Source of the DNA: Palsa-513 sp050010595
GTDB lineage: Bacteria; Actinomycetota; Thermoleophilia; Solirubrobacterales; Solirubrobacteraceae
DNA length: 64,000 nucleotides
Assembly (NCBI GenBank): GCA_050010595.1
Contig: JBEKKS010000001.1
Coordinates: forward strand, 124,001 to 188,000
Direction of reading: 5' to 3'
Below, piece by piece: positions 40,100 to 48,677 of this stretch. Position 1 is the first letter of the stretch; the number at the start of each line of letters is the position of its first letter. The notes below the pieces were generated by a model. It was given only the letters and a program-made list of their open reading frames with translations, was not told where the DNA came from and ran no database searches. The translations under genes and the position numbers were made by a program.

Positions 40100-41044
40100 T
40101 CAACCCGTGGGAGCGGGCGCCTCGCCGGCGCGCACGAGCCGCGGCGTGCCACGCTCCGCGAAAGGGATCTCGATCGCGTCGAAGTCGCGCGGCAGCTCGG
40201 TGTCGGGGAAGATCGCGCGCGCCTCGTCGCGCAGCTCGCCGCCGCCGTAGCGCGCCGAGATGTGGGTCAGCGCGAGCAGCTTGACCTCTGCGTCGAGCGC
40301 GATCCGCGCGGCCTGCGCCGCCGTCGAGTGGCCCGTGAGCCGCGCGCGCTCGCGCTCCTCATCGGCGAAGGTCGCCTCGTGGATCAGCAGGTCGGCGCCG
40401 TGCGCCGCGATCGCCAGCGTCTCGCAGGGGCCCGTGTCGCCTGAGATCGCGAGGCGACGCCCGGGGCGCGGCTCGCCGATCACCTGCTCGGGGGTCACCC
40501 CGGCCACGGTCTCGCCGCGCTGCAACCGCCCGAAGTCCGGGCCGAACTCGACGCCGAGCGCGTTTGCAAGCTCCGCGTCGAAGCGCCCGGGGCGCTCGTC
40601 CTCGGCCAGCACGTAGCCGTAGGTGAGCGTGTTGTGACGTACGTTGACGGGCTGTATCTCGAGTGCGCCGCGCCGGACGGTGTCCTGCGCCTGGAGCTCG
40701 ATCACGTCGAGCCGGAAGCCGAGCCGCCCGTAGATCTTGCGCATGCTCGCCATCGCTGCAGCGATCCCAGGCGGGCCGTAGAGCGTTAGCTGGCGACTGC
40801 GGTCGCGCAGGTCGAGCGACTTCAGCAGTCCGGGCAGGCCCAGCCAGTGGTCGAGGTGCAGGTGCGTGATGAATACGTCGGTCAGCTCGACAAGCCCGAC
40901 CGAGCGGATCAGCTGGCGTTGGGTGCCCTCGCCGCAGTCAACCAGGATCCGCTCGGCGCCATAGCGGACCAACAGCGACGGCAGCCCGCGCCGCGCGCTC
41001 GGCGCGGATCCGGCGGTGCCGACGAACGTGACGGACAGCTCCAT
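40100..41044 (-). CDS. rnz: Ribonuclease Z
   Basis: 314 residues. Beta-lactamase-fold start SVTFVGTAGSAPSARRG, metal motif FITHLHLDHWLGLPGLL, RLAISGDTG, a His/Glu pair in LLIHEATFADEE, and LLALTHISARYG. Cleaves tRNA 3' trailers. The genome segment shows why it is needed: the neighbouring tRNA-Arg has no encoded CCA. It is transcribed away from that tRNA gene and lies 94 bases from pyrR. Confidence 0.94.
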   Translation of the reverse strand: MELSVTFVGTAGSAPSARRGLPSLLVRYGAERILVDCGEGTQRQLIRSVGLVELTDVFITHLHLDHWLGLPGLLKSLDLRDRSRQLTLYGPPGIAAAMASMRKIYGRLGFRLDVIELQAQDTVRRGALEIQPVNVRHNTLTYGYVLAEDERPGRFDAELANALGVEFGPDFGRLQRGETVAGVTPEQVIGEPRPGRRLAISGDTGPCETLAIAAHGADLLIHEATFADEERERARLTGHSTAAQAARIALDAEVKLLALTHISARYGGGELRDEARAIFPDTELPRDFDAIEIPFAERGTPRLVRAGEAPAPTG

Positions 41045-41134
41045 GGCAGCCCGAGGTTAGCGGCCGACCGGCGGCTTGGGCGGGTAGCCCGCGCGACTGC
41101 GGCTATGCTGCGCCAACGGCTTCCGAGCCGCTCA

Positions 41135-41207
<73 letters not shown>

Positions 41208-41238
41208 CTTGACGGATTGCCTGCCCGGCGTCGCCTCG

Positions 41239-41263
41239 TAAATCTCCTCGAGGCTGTCGATAA
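41239..41263 (+). promoter_or_regulatory. Possible sigma-28-type promoter of the CHASE kinase gene
   Basis: GTCGATAA (41256-41263) matches seven of eight bases of the flagellar -10 box GCCGATAA and stands six bases before the ATG, as in other leaderless candidates in this window. The only -35-like TAAA (41239-41242) is two bases too close, so this is weaker than the other five sites. Confidence 0.4.
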
Positions 41264-41269
41264 CGCCGT

Positions 41270-43564
41270 ATGGCTGTCCGTCGCTCACGCCGACCGAATA
41301 CGGCTGGGCTCGTGGCGATGCTTGCAGCGCGCGGACGGCGCGCCTGGGTGGTCGCCGCACTGGCCCTGCTGGCGGTCGGCATATCGGTGTCCGTGCTGGC
41401 TGCGCGTTCTGACTCCCAGCAGGTAGCGCAGAGCTCCCGGCAGGCGTTCCATGCGAGCGCCGCGGCGGCGGGAACGCAGCTGCAGCTCGCAATCGAGCAC
41501 GAGACGGACCTCGAGCTCGCAGCCAACGCGTTCATCGTCGGCAACCCGAACGCAACCGAGGCGCAGTTCAAGCAGTGGGCCGCGACGATCCAAGCGCTGC
41601 GGCGGTACCCCGGCATCTCGGGCGTCGCCTTCATCTCGCTCGTGCCTGCCGCACGCTTGAGGGCTTTCGAGCGAACCTATGTGCAAGCGCTCCCGGACGC
41701 GCTTGGCGGTCTTGGATCCGTCTTCCCGCCGGGGCCGCGTGCCTACTACTGTCTCGTCAAGCTCGGCGTCGCGGGACCGGCGGGCGGGTCCGTGCCGCCG
41801 AACATCGATGCATGCGCGATCGACCCTGCCGTTGTCCGCTCGTTGTCTACGGGCACCTCCGTCACGAGCTCGGTCGGCTCCGCACGCAATGCGGTCTTCG
41901 CGATAGCCGATCCGGTCTACAGGACCGGATCCGTGCCCTCAACGCCGTCCGCACGACGAGCCGCCGCGGTCGGCTGGACCGGGATCGCCGTAAATCCTCG
42001 AGTCCTGCTGAGGTCGGCGCGGCGAGAGCACCCCGGCCTCGTGCTCACGCTGCGCTACGGATCGGGGCCCGCCGCCACTAGCTCCACGCTCGGTGTCCTC
42101 CCGCGCGGGGCAAGCTCCATCTCGATGAACCTCCGCGACGGCTGGACGCTGTCGGTGGCCGGCCGGACCGCCGGCGCCGGCGTCTTTGCCAGCAGCTCCG
42201 CGGTTCGGGTGCTGCTCGTCGGCGTGATCGTGAGCTTGCTCCTTGCGAGCCTCCTCTATGTGCTCGGGACAGGCCGCCAGCGCGCGCTGCGAATCGTCGC
42301 CGACAAGACGCGCCAGCTAGAGCTCGAGGTGAAGCAGACCGCGGCTGCGCGCGACGCTGCTGTCGAGGCCTCGACCGCGCAGTCCGCGTTCGTCGCGACC
42401 GTCAGCCACGAGCTACGCACCCCGCTCGCAGGCGTGATCGGCACCGCTGATCTGCTGCTCGATACGAGCCTTGACCCCGACCAGCTCGAGTACACGCGCT
42501 TGCTGCGCTCATCCGGGGAGGCACTGCTGCTCGTGATCAACGACATCCTCGACTTCTCGAAGATCGAGGCCGGCAAGCTAGAACTGCGCGCCTCGGAGTT
42601 CGCGCTGCGCGAGCTGATCGCCGAATGCGTCGCGCGGATGCTTCCGGCCGCCCGCCAGAAGGGGATCGAGCTGCGCGTCGCGTCGAGCTCCGAGCTGCCG
42701 GATTGGAGCTACGGTGACAGCGGCCGGCTCGGTCAGGTGATCACGAACCTGCTCTCGAATGCAGTCAAGTTCACCGCCGAGGGCGAGGTCACCGTGCGGG
42801 CGAGCTCGACCTCCGACGGCCAGTACGCACACGCGCGCGTAGAGATCAGCGACACCGGCATCGGGATCGACGAAGGCACGCTGGCGCAGCTCTTCACCCC
42901 GTTCACCCAGGCGGACACGTCTTCTTCAAGGCCATACGGCGGGACCGGCCTCGGCTTGACGATCTCGGCCGACCTGATCGAGATGATGGGCGGGAAGATC
43001 GGTGTACAGAGCAAGCTCGGCGCCGGCAGCACGTTCTGGTTTGAGGTCTCGCTGCCGCTCGTCGAAGGCGCCGGCGCCGTGATCGAGCCCCCAGAGCGCT
43101 TCAGCGAGCGCGGCGTGCGCGACGCCGACGGCAACCTCACCGGCGAGGCTCCGATCGTGCTCGTCGCTGAGGACAACCCCGTAAACCAGATGCTGGCGAC
43201 GCGCATGCTCGACAAGTGCGGCTATCGCTCCGATGTCGTTTCTGGCGGAGCTGAGGCGCTGAGCGCGATCGAGCAGCAGAGCTACGCAGCGATCCTGATG
43301 GACTGCCAGATGCCTGGTCTCGACGGCTACGCGACCACGCGTGAGATACGCAGGCGCGAGAACGGCGGCGGACGGATGCCGATCATCGCGGTGACGGCCC
43401 ACTCTCTTGCCGGTGACCGCGAGAAGTGCCTCGCGGCCGGCATGGACGAGTACGTCAGCAAGCCGTTGCGTTCCGCGGAGCTGCTGGCGACACTCGAGCA
43501 TGCCCTCGGGGTTGCTGACGCGGACCGCGGCACAGTCCCGAGTGCGCGCGAGACGATCAGCTAG
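41270..43564 (+). CDS. CHASE-domain hybrid histidine kinase
   Basis: 764 residues. A first transmembrane helix (about 24-45) is followed by an extracytoplasmic CHASE-type sensor (about 70-290; YPGISGVAFISLV) and a second helix (about 314-336). A short coiled segment leads to HisKA with H380 (TVSHELRTPLAGV), then HATPase_c (NLLSNAVKFT, DTGIGI, GGTGLGLTI). A C-terminal receiver domain carries phosphoacceptor D678 (AILMDCQMPGLDG) and the late lysine (YVSKPL). CHASE domains bind small extracellular ligands such as cytokinins in plants. No Hpt protein is adjacent. It overlaps convergent thiM by eight bases. Confidence 0.92.
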   Translation: MAVRRSRRPNTAGLVAMLAARGRRAWVVAALALLAVGISVSVLAARSDSQQVAQSSRQAFHASAAAAGTQLQLAIEHETDLELAANAFIVGNPNATEAQFKQWAATIQALRRYPGISGVAFISLVPAARLRAFERTYVQALPDALGGLGSVFPPGPRAYYCLVKLGVAGPAGGSVPPNIDACAIDPAVVRSLSTGTSVTSSVGSARNAVFAIADPVYRTGSVPSTPSARRAAAVGWTGIAVNPRVLLRSARREHPGLVLTLRYGSGPAATSSTLGVLPRGASSISMNLRDGWTLSVAGRTAGAGVFASSSAVRVLLVGVIVSLLLASLLYVLGTGRQRALRIVADKTRQLELEVKQTAAARDAAVEASTAQSAFVATVSHELRTPLAGVIGTADLLLDTSLDPDQLEYTRLLRSSGEALLLVINDILDFSKIEAGKLELRASEFALRELIAECVARMLPAARQKGIELRVASSSELPDWSYGDSGRLGQVITNLLSNAVKFTAEGEVTVRASSTSDGQYAHARVEISDTGIGIDEGTLAQLFTPFTQADTSSSRPYGGTGLGLTISADLIEMMGGKIGVQSKLGAGSTFWFEVSLPLVEGAGAVIEPPERFSERGVRDADGNLTGEAPIVLVAEDNPVNQMLATRMLDKCGYRSDVVSGGAEALSAIEQQSYAAILMDCQMPGLDGYATTREIRRRENGGGRMPIIAVTAHSLAGDREKCLAAGMDEYVSKPLRSAELLATLEHALGVADADRGTVPSARETIS

Positions 43565-44354
43565 CGGCTGGCGCGCCCTTGCTCAGTAGGTGCAGTTGGT
43601 CGATGAACGCGCCGGCGAAGCTGCCGGGTCCACGTGACTCATGCCCGGCGCGCTCCCCCGCCGCGGCGAACAGCGCGGATGCAGCTACCGCGCCGTCAAG
43701 CGGCGTCGGCGCAACCGCGAGGAATGCTGCGATCACGGCGCCGAGCGCGCACCCGGTGCCGGTGACCTCGCCCATCAGCTCGTGACCGCCGGGGACCGCG
43801 ACAACCTCGGCGCCGTCGGTGACGTAATCGACGATGCCGCTGACCGCGACGACCGAACCCGTCCGCTTGGCGAGCGCTCGGGCCGCGCCAAGTGCCGCGG
43901 CCGACTGCGCCGTCGAGTCGACTCCCTTGCCGCCGGCGGATTCACCGGCCAGCGCCAGGATCTCCGAGGCGTTGCCGCGGATTGCGGTCGGCGCGTGACC
44001 AAGCAGCTCGCCGACGACCTCCGTGCGGTAGCCCAGGACTCCTACGGCGACCGGGTCAAGCACCCACGGCGTCCCGGCGGCATGAGCTCCGCGGGCGGCC
44101 GCGCGCATCCCGCCGAGGTCCTGGGGCGTCACTGTGCCCACGTTCACCAGCAGCGCGGCGGCCGCCGCTGCGAAGTCACCGGCCTCTTCCTCCGCGACCA
44201 CCATCGCCGGCGAGGCCCCGATCGCGAGCAGGACGTTCGCCGTGAAGCCGGTGACGACTATGTTCGTTATGCAATGCGTCAGCGGGCGCGCCTGCGTCAG
44301 GCGACGCACATCCTCGGCGACCGCCCGATCGGCAAGCGTGCGCTCGGTTGACAT
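43557..44354 (-). CDS. thiM: Hydroxyethylthiazole kinase
   Basis: 265 residues from ATG 44354. Motifs: LTHCITNIVVTGFTANVLLA, GASPAMV, DPVAVGVLGYRTEV, GNASEILALAG and the C-terminal anion hole GEVTGTGCALGAVIAAF. Phosphorylates the thiamine thiazole moiety in salvage. No other thiamine genes are adjacent and no TPP riboswitch is visible in the 12 bases to the upstream gene, so expression depends on that gene's promoter. GTG 44360, two codons upstream, is an alternative start. Confidence 0.93.
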   Translation of the reverse strand: MSTERTLADRAVAEDVRRLTQARPLTHCITNIVVTGFTANVLLAIGASPAMVVAEEEAGDFAAAAAALLVNVGTVTPQDLGGMRAAARGAHAAGTPWVLDPVAVGVLGYRTEVVGELLGHAPTAIRGNASEILALAGESAGGKGVDSTAQSAAALGAARALAKRTGSVVAVSGIVDYVTDGAEVVAVPGGHELMGEVTGTGCALGAVIAAFLAVAPTPLDGAVAASALFAAAGERAGHESRGPGSFAGAFIDQLHLLSKGAPAAS

Positions 44355-44365
44355 CGACACGTGGC

Positions 44366-44776
44366 CTAGCTGACGGGCGTGATCGCCCAGTTCAGGTCGA
44401 CCGTGTGGCCGCCGGCGCTGACAACCACGCGCAGCGTCAACGTCTGACCGAGCGAGTCGGCGGGCCAGGTGAACGTGTCGTTGTAGTGCCCGGAGAAGTA
44501 GTAGGGGTTCTTGCCAAACGGGTGCTGGGTGCTGACAACGGACGGGCCAAGCATGAACAGGTAAAGCGAGGTCGCGCGGGCGGGCTTGCCCTTCAGCATC
44601 GCCGTCACGGTCAGCGGCCACTTCGCGCCCACCTTGGGGTGGTGCGTGCCCGGCACGATCGTCGCGGTCAGCGGTCCCGAGCTCGCTTTGACGGTCGTGC
44701 TTGCCGCGGCTGATGCGACCGTCACTAGCAACGCCAGCGCGGCCACTGCGACCGCCACAGGGAGCGAACGTCTCAT
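44366..44776 (-). CDS. Small secreted protein of unknown function
   Basis: 136 residues. Clear signal peptide (SLPVAVAVAALALLVTVASAAAS), then a beta-strand-rich domain of about 110 residues (GAKWPLTVTAMLKGKPAR, SGHYNDTFTWPADSL, TLRVVVSAGGHTVDL), shaped like an Ig or cupredoxin-like sandwich but without copper ligands. AGGAG precedes the ATG. It is 12 bases before thiM and 41 bases after the chemoreceptor gene. Not recognised as a named family. Confidence 0.8.
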   Translation of the reverse strand: MRRSLPVAVAVAALALLVTVASAAASTTVKASSGPLTATIVPGTHHPKVGAKWPLTVTAMLKGKPARATSLYLFMLGPSVVSTQHPFGKNPYYFSGHYNDTFTWPADSLGQTLTLRVVVSAGGHTVDLNWAITPVS

Positions 44777-44817
44777 CGCTCCTACCGTAGCGCGCGACGC
44801 CGGCGACCGGCGCGCGA

Positions 44818-46689
44818 TCAGCCAAGCGGCGAGTAGGCGAGCTTGAAGCGGCGGACGAGCTTGTTCAGCTCGTCGGCTTTGGTGGAGAGCACGTGGGCGC
44901 GACTGGCGATCGCCTGTGCGGTGGCCGAGGTCTGTTGCGTCGCGGCCGACACCTGCTCAGTCGCGGCCGAGGACTGCTCGGCGACGGAGGCGACTTCGCT
45001 GATCGTCTCGTGCATTGCCGTCGCGCTCTTCGCGATCTGCTCCGAGCCGGCTGCGATCGCCTCGATCCGGGTCGTCATGTCCTCGATCGACTCGCCGATG
45101 TTCACGAACGCCTCGCGCGTCTGCTCGACGACGAGCGTCCCGTCCTCGGTCCGCCGTGCGCCCTCCGCGACGACCCCGACCGCACTGGCGGTCTCATGCT
45201 GGATCGCGCCGATCAGCTCGCCGATCTCGTGCGCGGCGACCTGCGACTCCTCGGCGAGCGCCCGCACTTGCTCGGCGACGACGGCGAAGCTACGGCCCTG
45301 GTCGCCCGCGCGCGCGGCCTCGATCGCGGCGTTGAGCGCCAGCAGGTTCGTCTGCTTTGCGATGCCGCTGATCGTCTCGACGATCTTGCCGATCTGGTCG
45401 GACTTCGCCGCGAGCCCCGCGATTGCATTGTTGACAGCCAGTGACGACTCGCGCACGGATGCCATCACCTCGCTGGCCTGCTGCGCAGCGCCGACACCGG
45501 CGCGCGCGACGCCGCGCGTCGCAACGGCCGCCTCGACAGTGGCCCGGGCATCACCGGATGCGCTCGTGGCCGCCAGGACGACATCCTCGACGGAGGACTT
45601 CGCGTCGTCGATCATCTTCGCTTGACGCTCAGCTCCCTCCGCGATCTCGTTGACCGCACGTGCGATCTCGCCGTTGGACTTGCCGCCCTCCTCGGAGGTG
45701 AACGCCATCTCGTCGGAAGAGCTGACAACGGTCGTCGCGGTCTCCGCGACGCTGCCGATCATGCCCTGCAGCCCGACACGGGTCTTGTTGTAAGCATCGA
45801 CCGAGGCGAGCAGCCGCTCGCGAATCCCGTTCACCGCGGCCGTGATCTGACCGAGCTCGTCGCGGCCGACGCGCTCGATCGGGTCCGTCGACGGCTCGAG
45901 CTCGAGCGTCAGATCCCCTTCGGCGAGTCGCTCGAGTGCGTCGCGGATGTCGCTCGCGCAGTGCTCGTTCAGGTTCTCGAGCTGGTCAAGCACGGGCTTG
46001 ACGTCGCGCTTGATCCCAAAGGTGATGAAGGCCCCGATCAACGATGCGAGCGCAACTGCGATCGCGGCCAGCACGATCTCGATCGTCTGACCCGTGGCCT
46101 TCGTCGAGCTGAAGCTCCGCAGGTCCGCGGCACGCAGAGCCCGCGCGTTGGCAATGTACGCGTGCGCCGCCGCCTCCAGATCGGAGACGAGCACGGTCGA
46201 GTGCGCGCTCCCCGCGAAGCTGACTGCACGGCTCATCTTGTGCCCCTGGACGAACGAGAAGATCGTCTGGTCGTTGCCGTCGAAGGCCATGTACGCGGAT
46301 TGCACCGCAGCATCGAGCGCGACGCGCCGTGCGTTGCCGTTTGCCAGCGCGCTCAGGTGCTCGAGCGCAACGCCGAGCGCTGAATCGGCGGCCGTGTAGG
46401 CGGCGAGGGACTTCCCACCGTCGAGCACGTAGCGCGCCTGCGCGTTCGCGAGGTTCGACGCGTCCACGGCGACCGTATAGCCGCCGATCAGATCCGCCTC
46501 GGCTGCATGAGTGATGTTGTTGGTCGAGCTCGCCAGCTGGCTGGCAACAATGCTCGAGACGCCGACCACCGCAAGCACGATTGCGACGAGGCACGCGAAG
46601 CCTGCGGACAGCTTTTTGCCAAGCGTCAGCCGGAAGACCCGCTCGCGCAGGTTCGATGACGTCCGCGGCTTGAGCTGCTGGAGCCTCAC
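44818..46689 (-). CDS. Methyl-accepting chemotaxis protein
   Basis: 623 residues from GTG 46689. Transmembrane helix (about 29-50), an extracytoplasmic helical sensor of about 150 residues (4HB-like), a second helix (about 203-225) and HAMP-like region. The long cytoplasmic coiled coil has the hairpin tip GIAKQTNLLALNAAIEAARAGDQGRSFAVVAEQVR, which contacts CheW/CheA. No C-terminal NWETF-like tether. No che genes are in the window. A sigma-28-type promoter stands 10 bases before the start codon. Confidence 0.93.
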   Translation of the reverse strand: MRLQQLKPRTSSNLRERVFRLTLGKKLSAGFACLVAIVLAVVGVSSIVASQLASSTNNITHAAEADLIGGYTVAVDASNLANAQARYVLDGGKSLAAYTAADSALGVALEHLSALANGNARRVALDAAVQSAYMAFDGNDQTIFSFVQGHKMSRAVSFAGSAHSTVLVSDLEAAAHAYIANARALRAADLRSFSSTKATGQTIEIVLAAIAVALASLIGAFITFGIKRDVKPVLDQLENLNEHCASDIRDALERLAEGDLTLELEPSTDPIERVGRDELGQITAAVNGIRERLLASVDAYNKTRVGLQGMIGSVAETATTVVSSSDEMAFTSEEGGKSNGEIARAVNEIAEGAERQAKMIDDAKSSVEDVVLAATSASGDARATVEAAVATRGVARAGVGAAQQASEVMASVRESSLAVNNAIAGLAAKSDQIGKIVETISGIAKQTNLLALNAAIEAARAGDQGRSFAVVAEQVRALAEESQVAAHEIGELIGAIQHETASAVGVVAEGARRTEDGTLVVEQTREAFVNIGESIEDMTTRIEAIAAGSEQIAKSATAMHETISEVASVAEQSSAATEQVSAATQQTSATAQAIASRAHVLSTKADELNKLVRRFKLAYSPLG

Positions 46690-46699
46690 TTCGACCCAT

Positions 46700-46726
46700 T
46701 CATCGGCATTTGGGCGGAACGCTTGA
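46700..46726 (-). promoter_or_regulatory. Sigma-28 (FliA) type promoter of the chemoreceptor gene
   Basis: Minus strand TCAAGCGT (46726-46719), 11 bases, GCCGATGA (46707-46700). The consensus is TAAAGTTT-N11-GCCGATAA: -10 matches 7/8, -35 5/8, exact spacer. The GTG start lies 10 bases downstream, so the mRNA would have almost no leader. Confidence 0.75.
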
Positions 46727-46752
46727 TCTCGCCGCGTGCTTCGTTGCCGCGC

Positions 46753-47118
46753 CTAATGCTTGACGATGAGGATCGCGTGCATCCCTAGCTTCCAGTGTCC
46801 CGGCAGCGAGCACCACAGGTGATAGGTGCCGGGACGCATGTAGATCACGGCGTCGTGCATCTGCCCGGGATTCAGCAGCGGCAGCGCGATGACGCTCGCT
46901 TGGCTCCCGTAGCGGACGCGCAGGTCATGCGGGTCCATCCCGCCGTCGATCTGCTGAAGGTGGACCGCACCCGCCTTGACCGAAGCCTCGGAGAGCAGCA
47001 GGCGGTACTCGACCTCGGTCACCTGGACATACGAGCCGAGCCGCGGCCGCGCGGCGGCAGGCGCGAGCGCCAGCACCGCCTCACCCGCCAACGCGACAGC
47101 TATCGCCCAGCGCAGCAT
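46753..47118 (-). CDS. Secreted cupredoxin-like copper protein
   Basis: 121 residues from ATG 47118. Signal peptide (LRWAIAVALAGEAVLALAPAAA) then a plastocyanin-type domain. All four type 1 copper ligand positions are visible: His in MDPHDLRV and Cys, His, Met in WCSLPGHWKLGMH (C-x4-H-x4-M). Probably an extracytoplasmic electron carrier or copper-binding protein. The frame is open to GTG 47280, which would overlap the DUF1501 gene and add an Arg-rich stretch, so the shorter start is preferred. No strong ribosome binding site. Confidence 0.78.
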   Translation of the reverse strand: MLRWAIAVALAGEAVLALAPAAARPRLGSYVQVTEVEYRLLLSEASVKAGAVHLQQIDGGMDPHDLRVRYGSQASVIALPLLNPGQMHDAVIYMRPGTYHLWCSLPGHWKLGMHAILIVKH

Positions 47119-47260
47119 CCGCCGAAGCGGCCAGCGCCGACCACGAAGCCGCGCGCAAGCGCCCGCCCCCGAGGTGCGATACGCGCGGCCAGCCCGGCGA
47201 GGACGGCGGTTCAGCAAGCGCGGCCACATAACCCAGCCCTCGAAACCGCCGCCGCAGCCG

Positions 47261-48667
47261 CTACCTGACCACCGCCACACGCGGGAACTTCGCCGCGTTA
47301 GGGATTATCTGCGCGGCGTCCTGGGCGAGCCACTGCTCGAGCAACGAGCAGTAGACGCTGCGGTAATCAACTGTCTCCGTCAGGTTCCCCAACGGGTCGA
47401 GACCGCTTTTCAGCCCCTGCCACTCGCCGACCATCGTGCCTGTCGCGCTGGTTCCGATTACGAAGCCGATGCCGGCGGCGCCGTGGTCGGTGCCGTCCGA
47501 CGCGTTTTCCTGCGGGCGGCGGCCGAATTCCGACCAGACGAGCGTGAGGACGCGGTCGGCGAGTCCGCGCGCCTCGATGTCGCGCTGGAAAGCGTAGATC
47601 GACTGCATCGCCTCGCCGAAGCCCTGCGTGAACTGGGACTCCTGGCTTTCGTGCGTGTCGAATACCGACTCCGTGCTGACGGCGACGGCGCTGATCGGGA
47701 ATCCGGCGCCGAGCATCGCGGCGACCGCCGCGAGCCGGGCCGGGAAGTCATCGCTCGCGGTCGGGTAGTTGGGCGGCAGCGTCGGGGTCGGGGCGTTCGG
47801 CTGGGGCTGGAACGGGAGCAGCTGCTGGCGCAGCGTGTTCGACTGGACCGCGGCGTCGCCGGACTGGTACATCGCCGGGTCGCCGGAGTGGATGCCGACC
47901 TGACCCAGCGAGTCGAAGGCGCTGTACATGATCGTCTGCGGTGGCCCCCAGACCCCTTCGGCCCAGAACGAGTAGTCGGATGGCAGGTCGATCGTCGCGA
48001 CCGGGACCTTCGCTGTGCCGAGCGATGGCTGTAGCGAGTCGTCGAGACAAAGGCCCTGGAGCGGGTTGTTGGGCGTGCCGACCACGTCGAGGTAGCGACC
48101 AAGCCATCCTGTCAGCAGATTCGCGTCCAGTGCGCCGACCTCGTAGTAGTGGCGGCTCGTGAAATGCGACTGGTTCATTGGATCTGTGTAACCGACGGTC
48201 GGCATTGCGATCACCTTGCCCTCGGCATGGAGCTGGGCGATCGGAGCCGCGAGTGGATGCCACATCAGCTGCGTGTCCTCGGTGAAGGTCGGGCCCGCAC
48301 CCTCTGCCAGCCCGAGCGTCGGTCGGTACTGGCCGAATAACGGGTCGCCGACCGGCAGCAGCACCGACATCGAGTCGATGCCCCCCTGGAGGTAGATGCT
48401 GACGATCACGCGGCCGCCCGCGATCGGGGCTGCCTGCGCGATGCCGGCCTGGAACGCTGATGGCTCGAGCAGGCGACCGGCGCCGTAGACGGTCAGCAGG
48501 GCGCCGGCCGAGGAGAGCATGAAGCTGCGGCGGCTGAGTCCGGTCCCGGCAGGGAGTGGCATGCCGTGCTCGATCGATGGCAGGCCGCGCCCCGCCTGGG
48601 CAACGCCGCGACGCAGCAGGTCGGCGCGATTGAACTCTTGGCAGGCGCAGGTTGTGGGCTGCTTCAT
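47261..48667 (-). CDS. DUF1501 protein (Tat-exported, sulfatase-like)
   Basis: 468 residues from ATG 48667. Twin-arginine signal SRRSFMLSSAGALLTVYG near residues 44-62. Then a DUF1501 domain: VIVSIYLQGGIDSMSVLLP, HFTSRHYYEVG, TLVWSEFGRRPQENASDGTDHGAAG. The last motif resembles metal-binding parts of alkaline phosphatase/sulfatase folds. DUF1501 and DUF1800 genes are nearly always paired; function is unknown, with export and sugar or sulfate metabolism suspected. 10 bases after DUF1800. Confidence 0.88.
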   Translation of the reverse strand: MKQPTTCACQEFNRADLLRRGVAQAGRGLPSIEHGMPLPAGTGLSRRSFMLSSAGALLTVYGAGRLLEPSAFQAGIAQAAPIAGGRVIVSIYLQGGIDSMSVLLPVGDPLFGQYRPTLGLAEGAGPTFTEDTQLMWHPLAAPIAQLHAEGKVIAMPTVGYTDPMNQSHFTSRHYYEVGALDANLLTGWLGRYLDVVGTPNNPLQGLCLDDSLQPSLGTAKVPVATIDLPSDYSFWAEGVWGPPQTIMYSAFDSLGQVGIHSGDPAMYQSGDAAVQSNTLRQQLLPFQPQPNAPTPTLPPNYPTASDDFPARLAAVAAMLGAGFPISAVAVSTESVFDTHESQESQFTQGFGEAMQSIYAFQRDIEARGLADRVLTLVWSEFGRRPQENASDGTDHGAAGIGFVIGTSATGTMVGEWQGLKSGLDPLGNLTETVDYRSVYCSLLEQWLAQDAAQIIPNAAKFPRVAVVR

Positions 48668-48677
48668 CGGGCTCCAG

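Noticed and set aside
47119..47280. Longer N-terminus for the cupredoxin gene (GTG 47280)
   Set aside because: It overlaps DUF1501, adds an Arg-rich non-homologous stretch and would bury the signal peptide.
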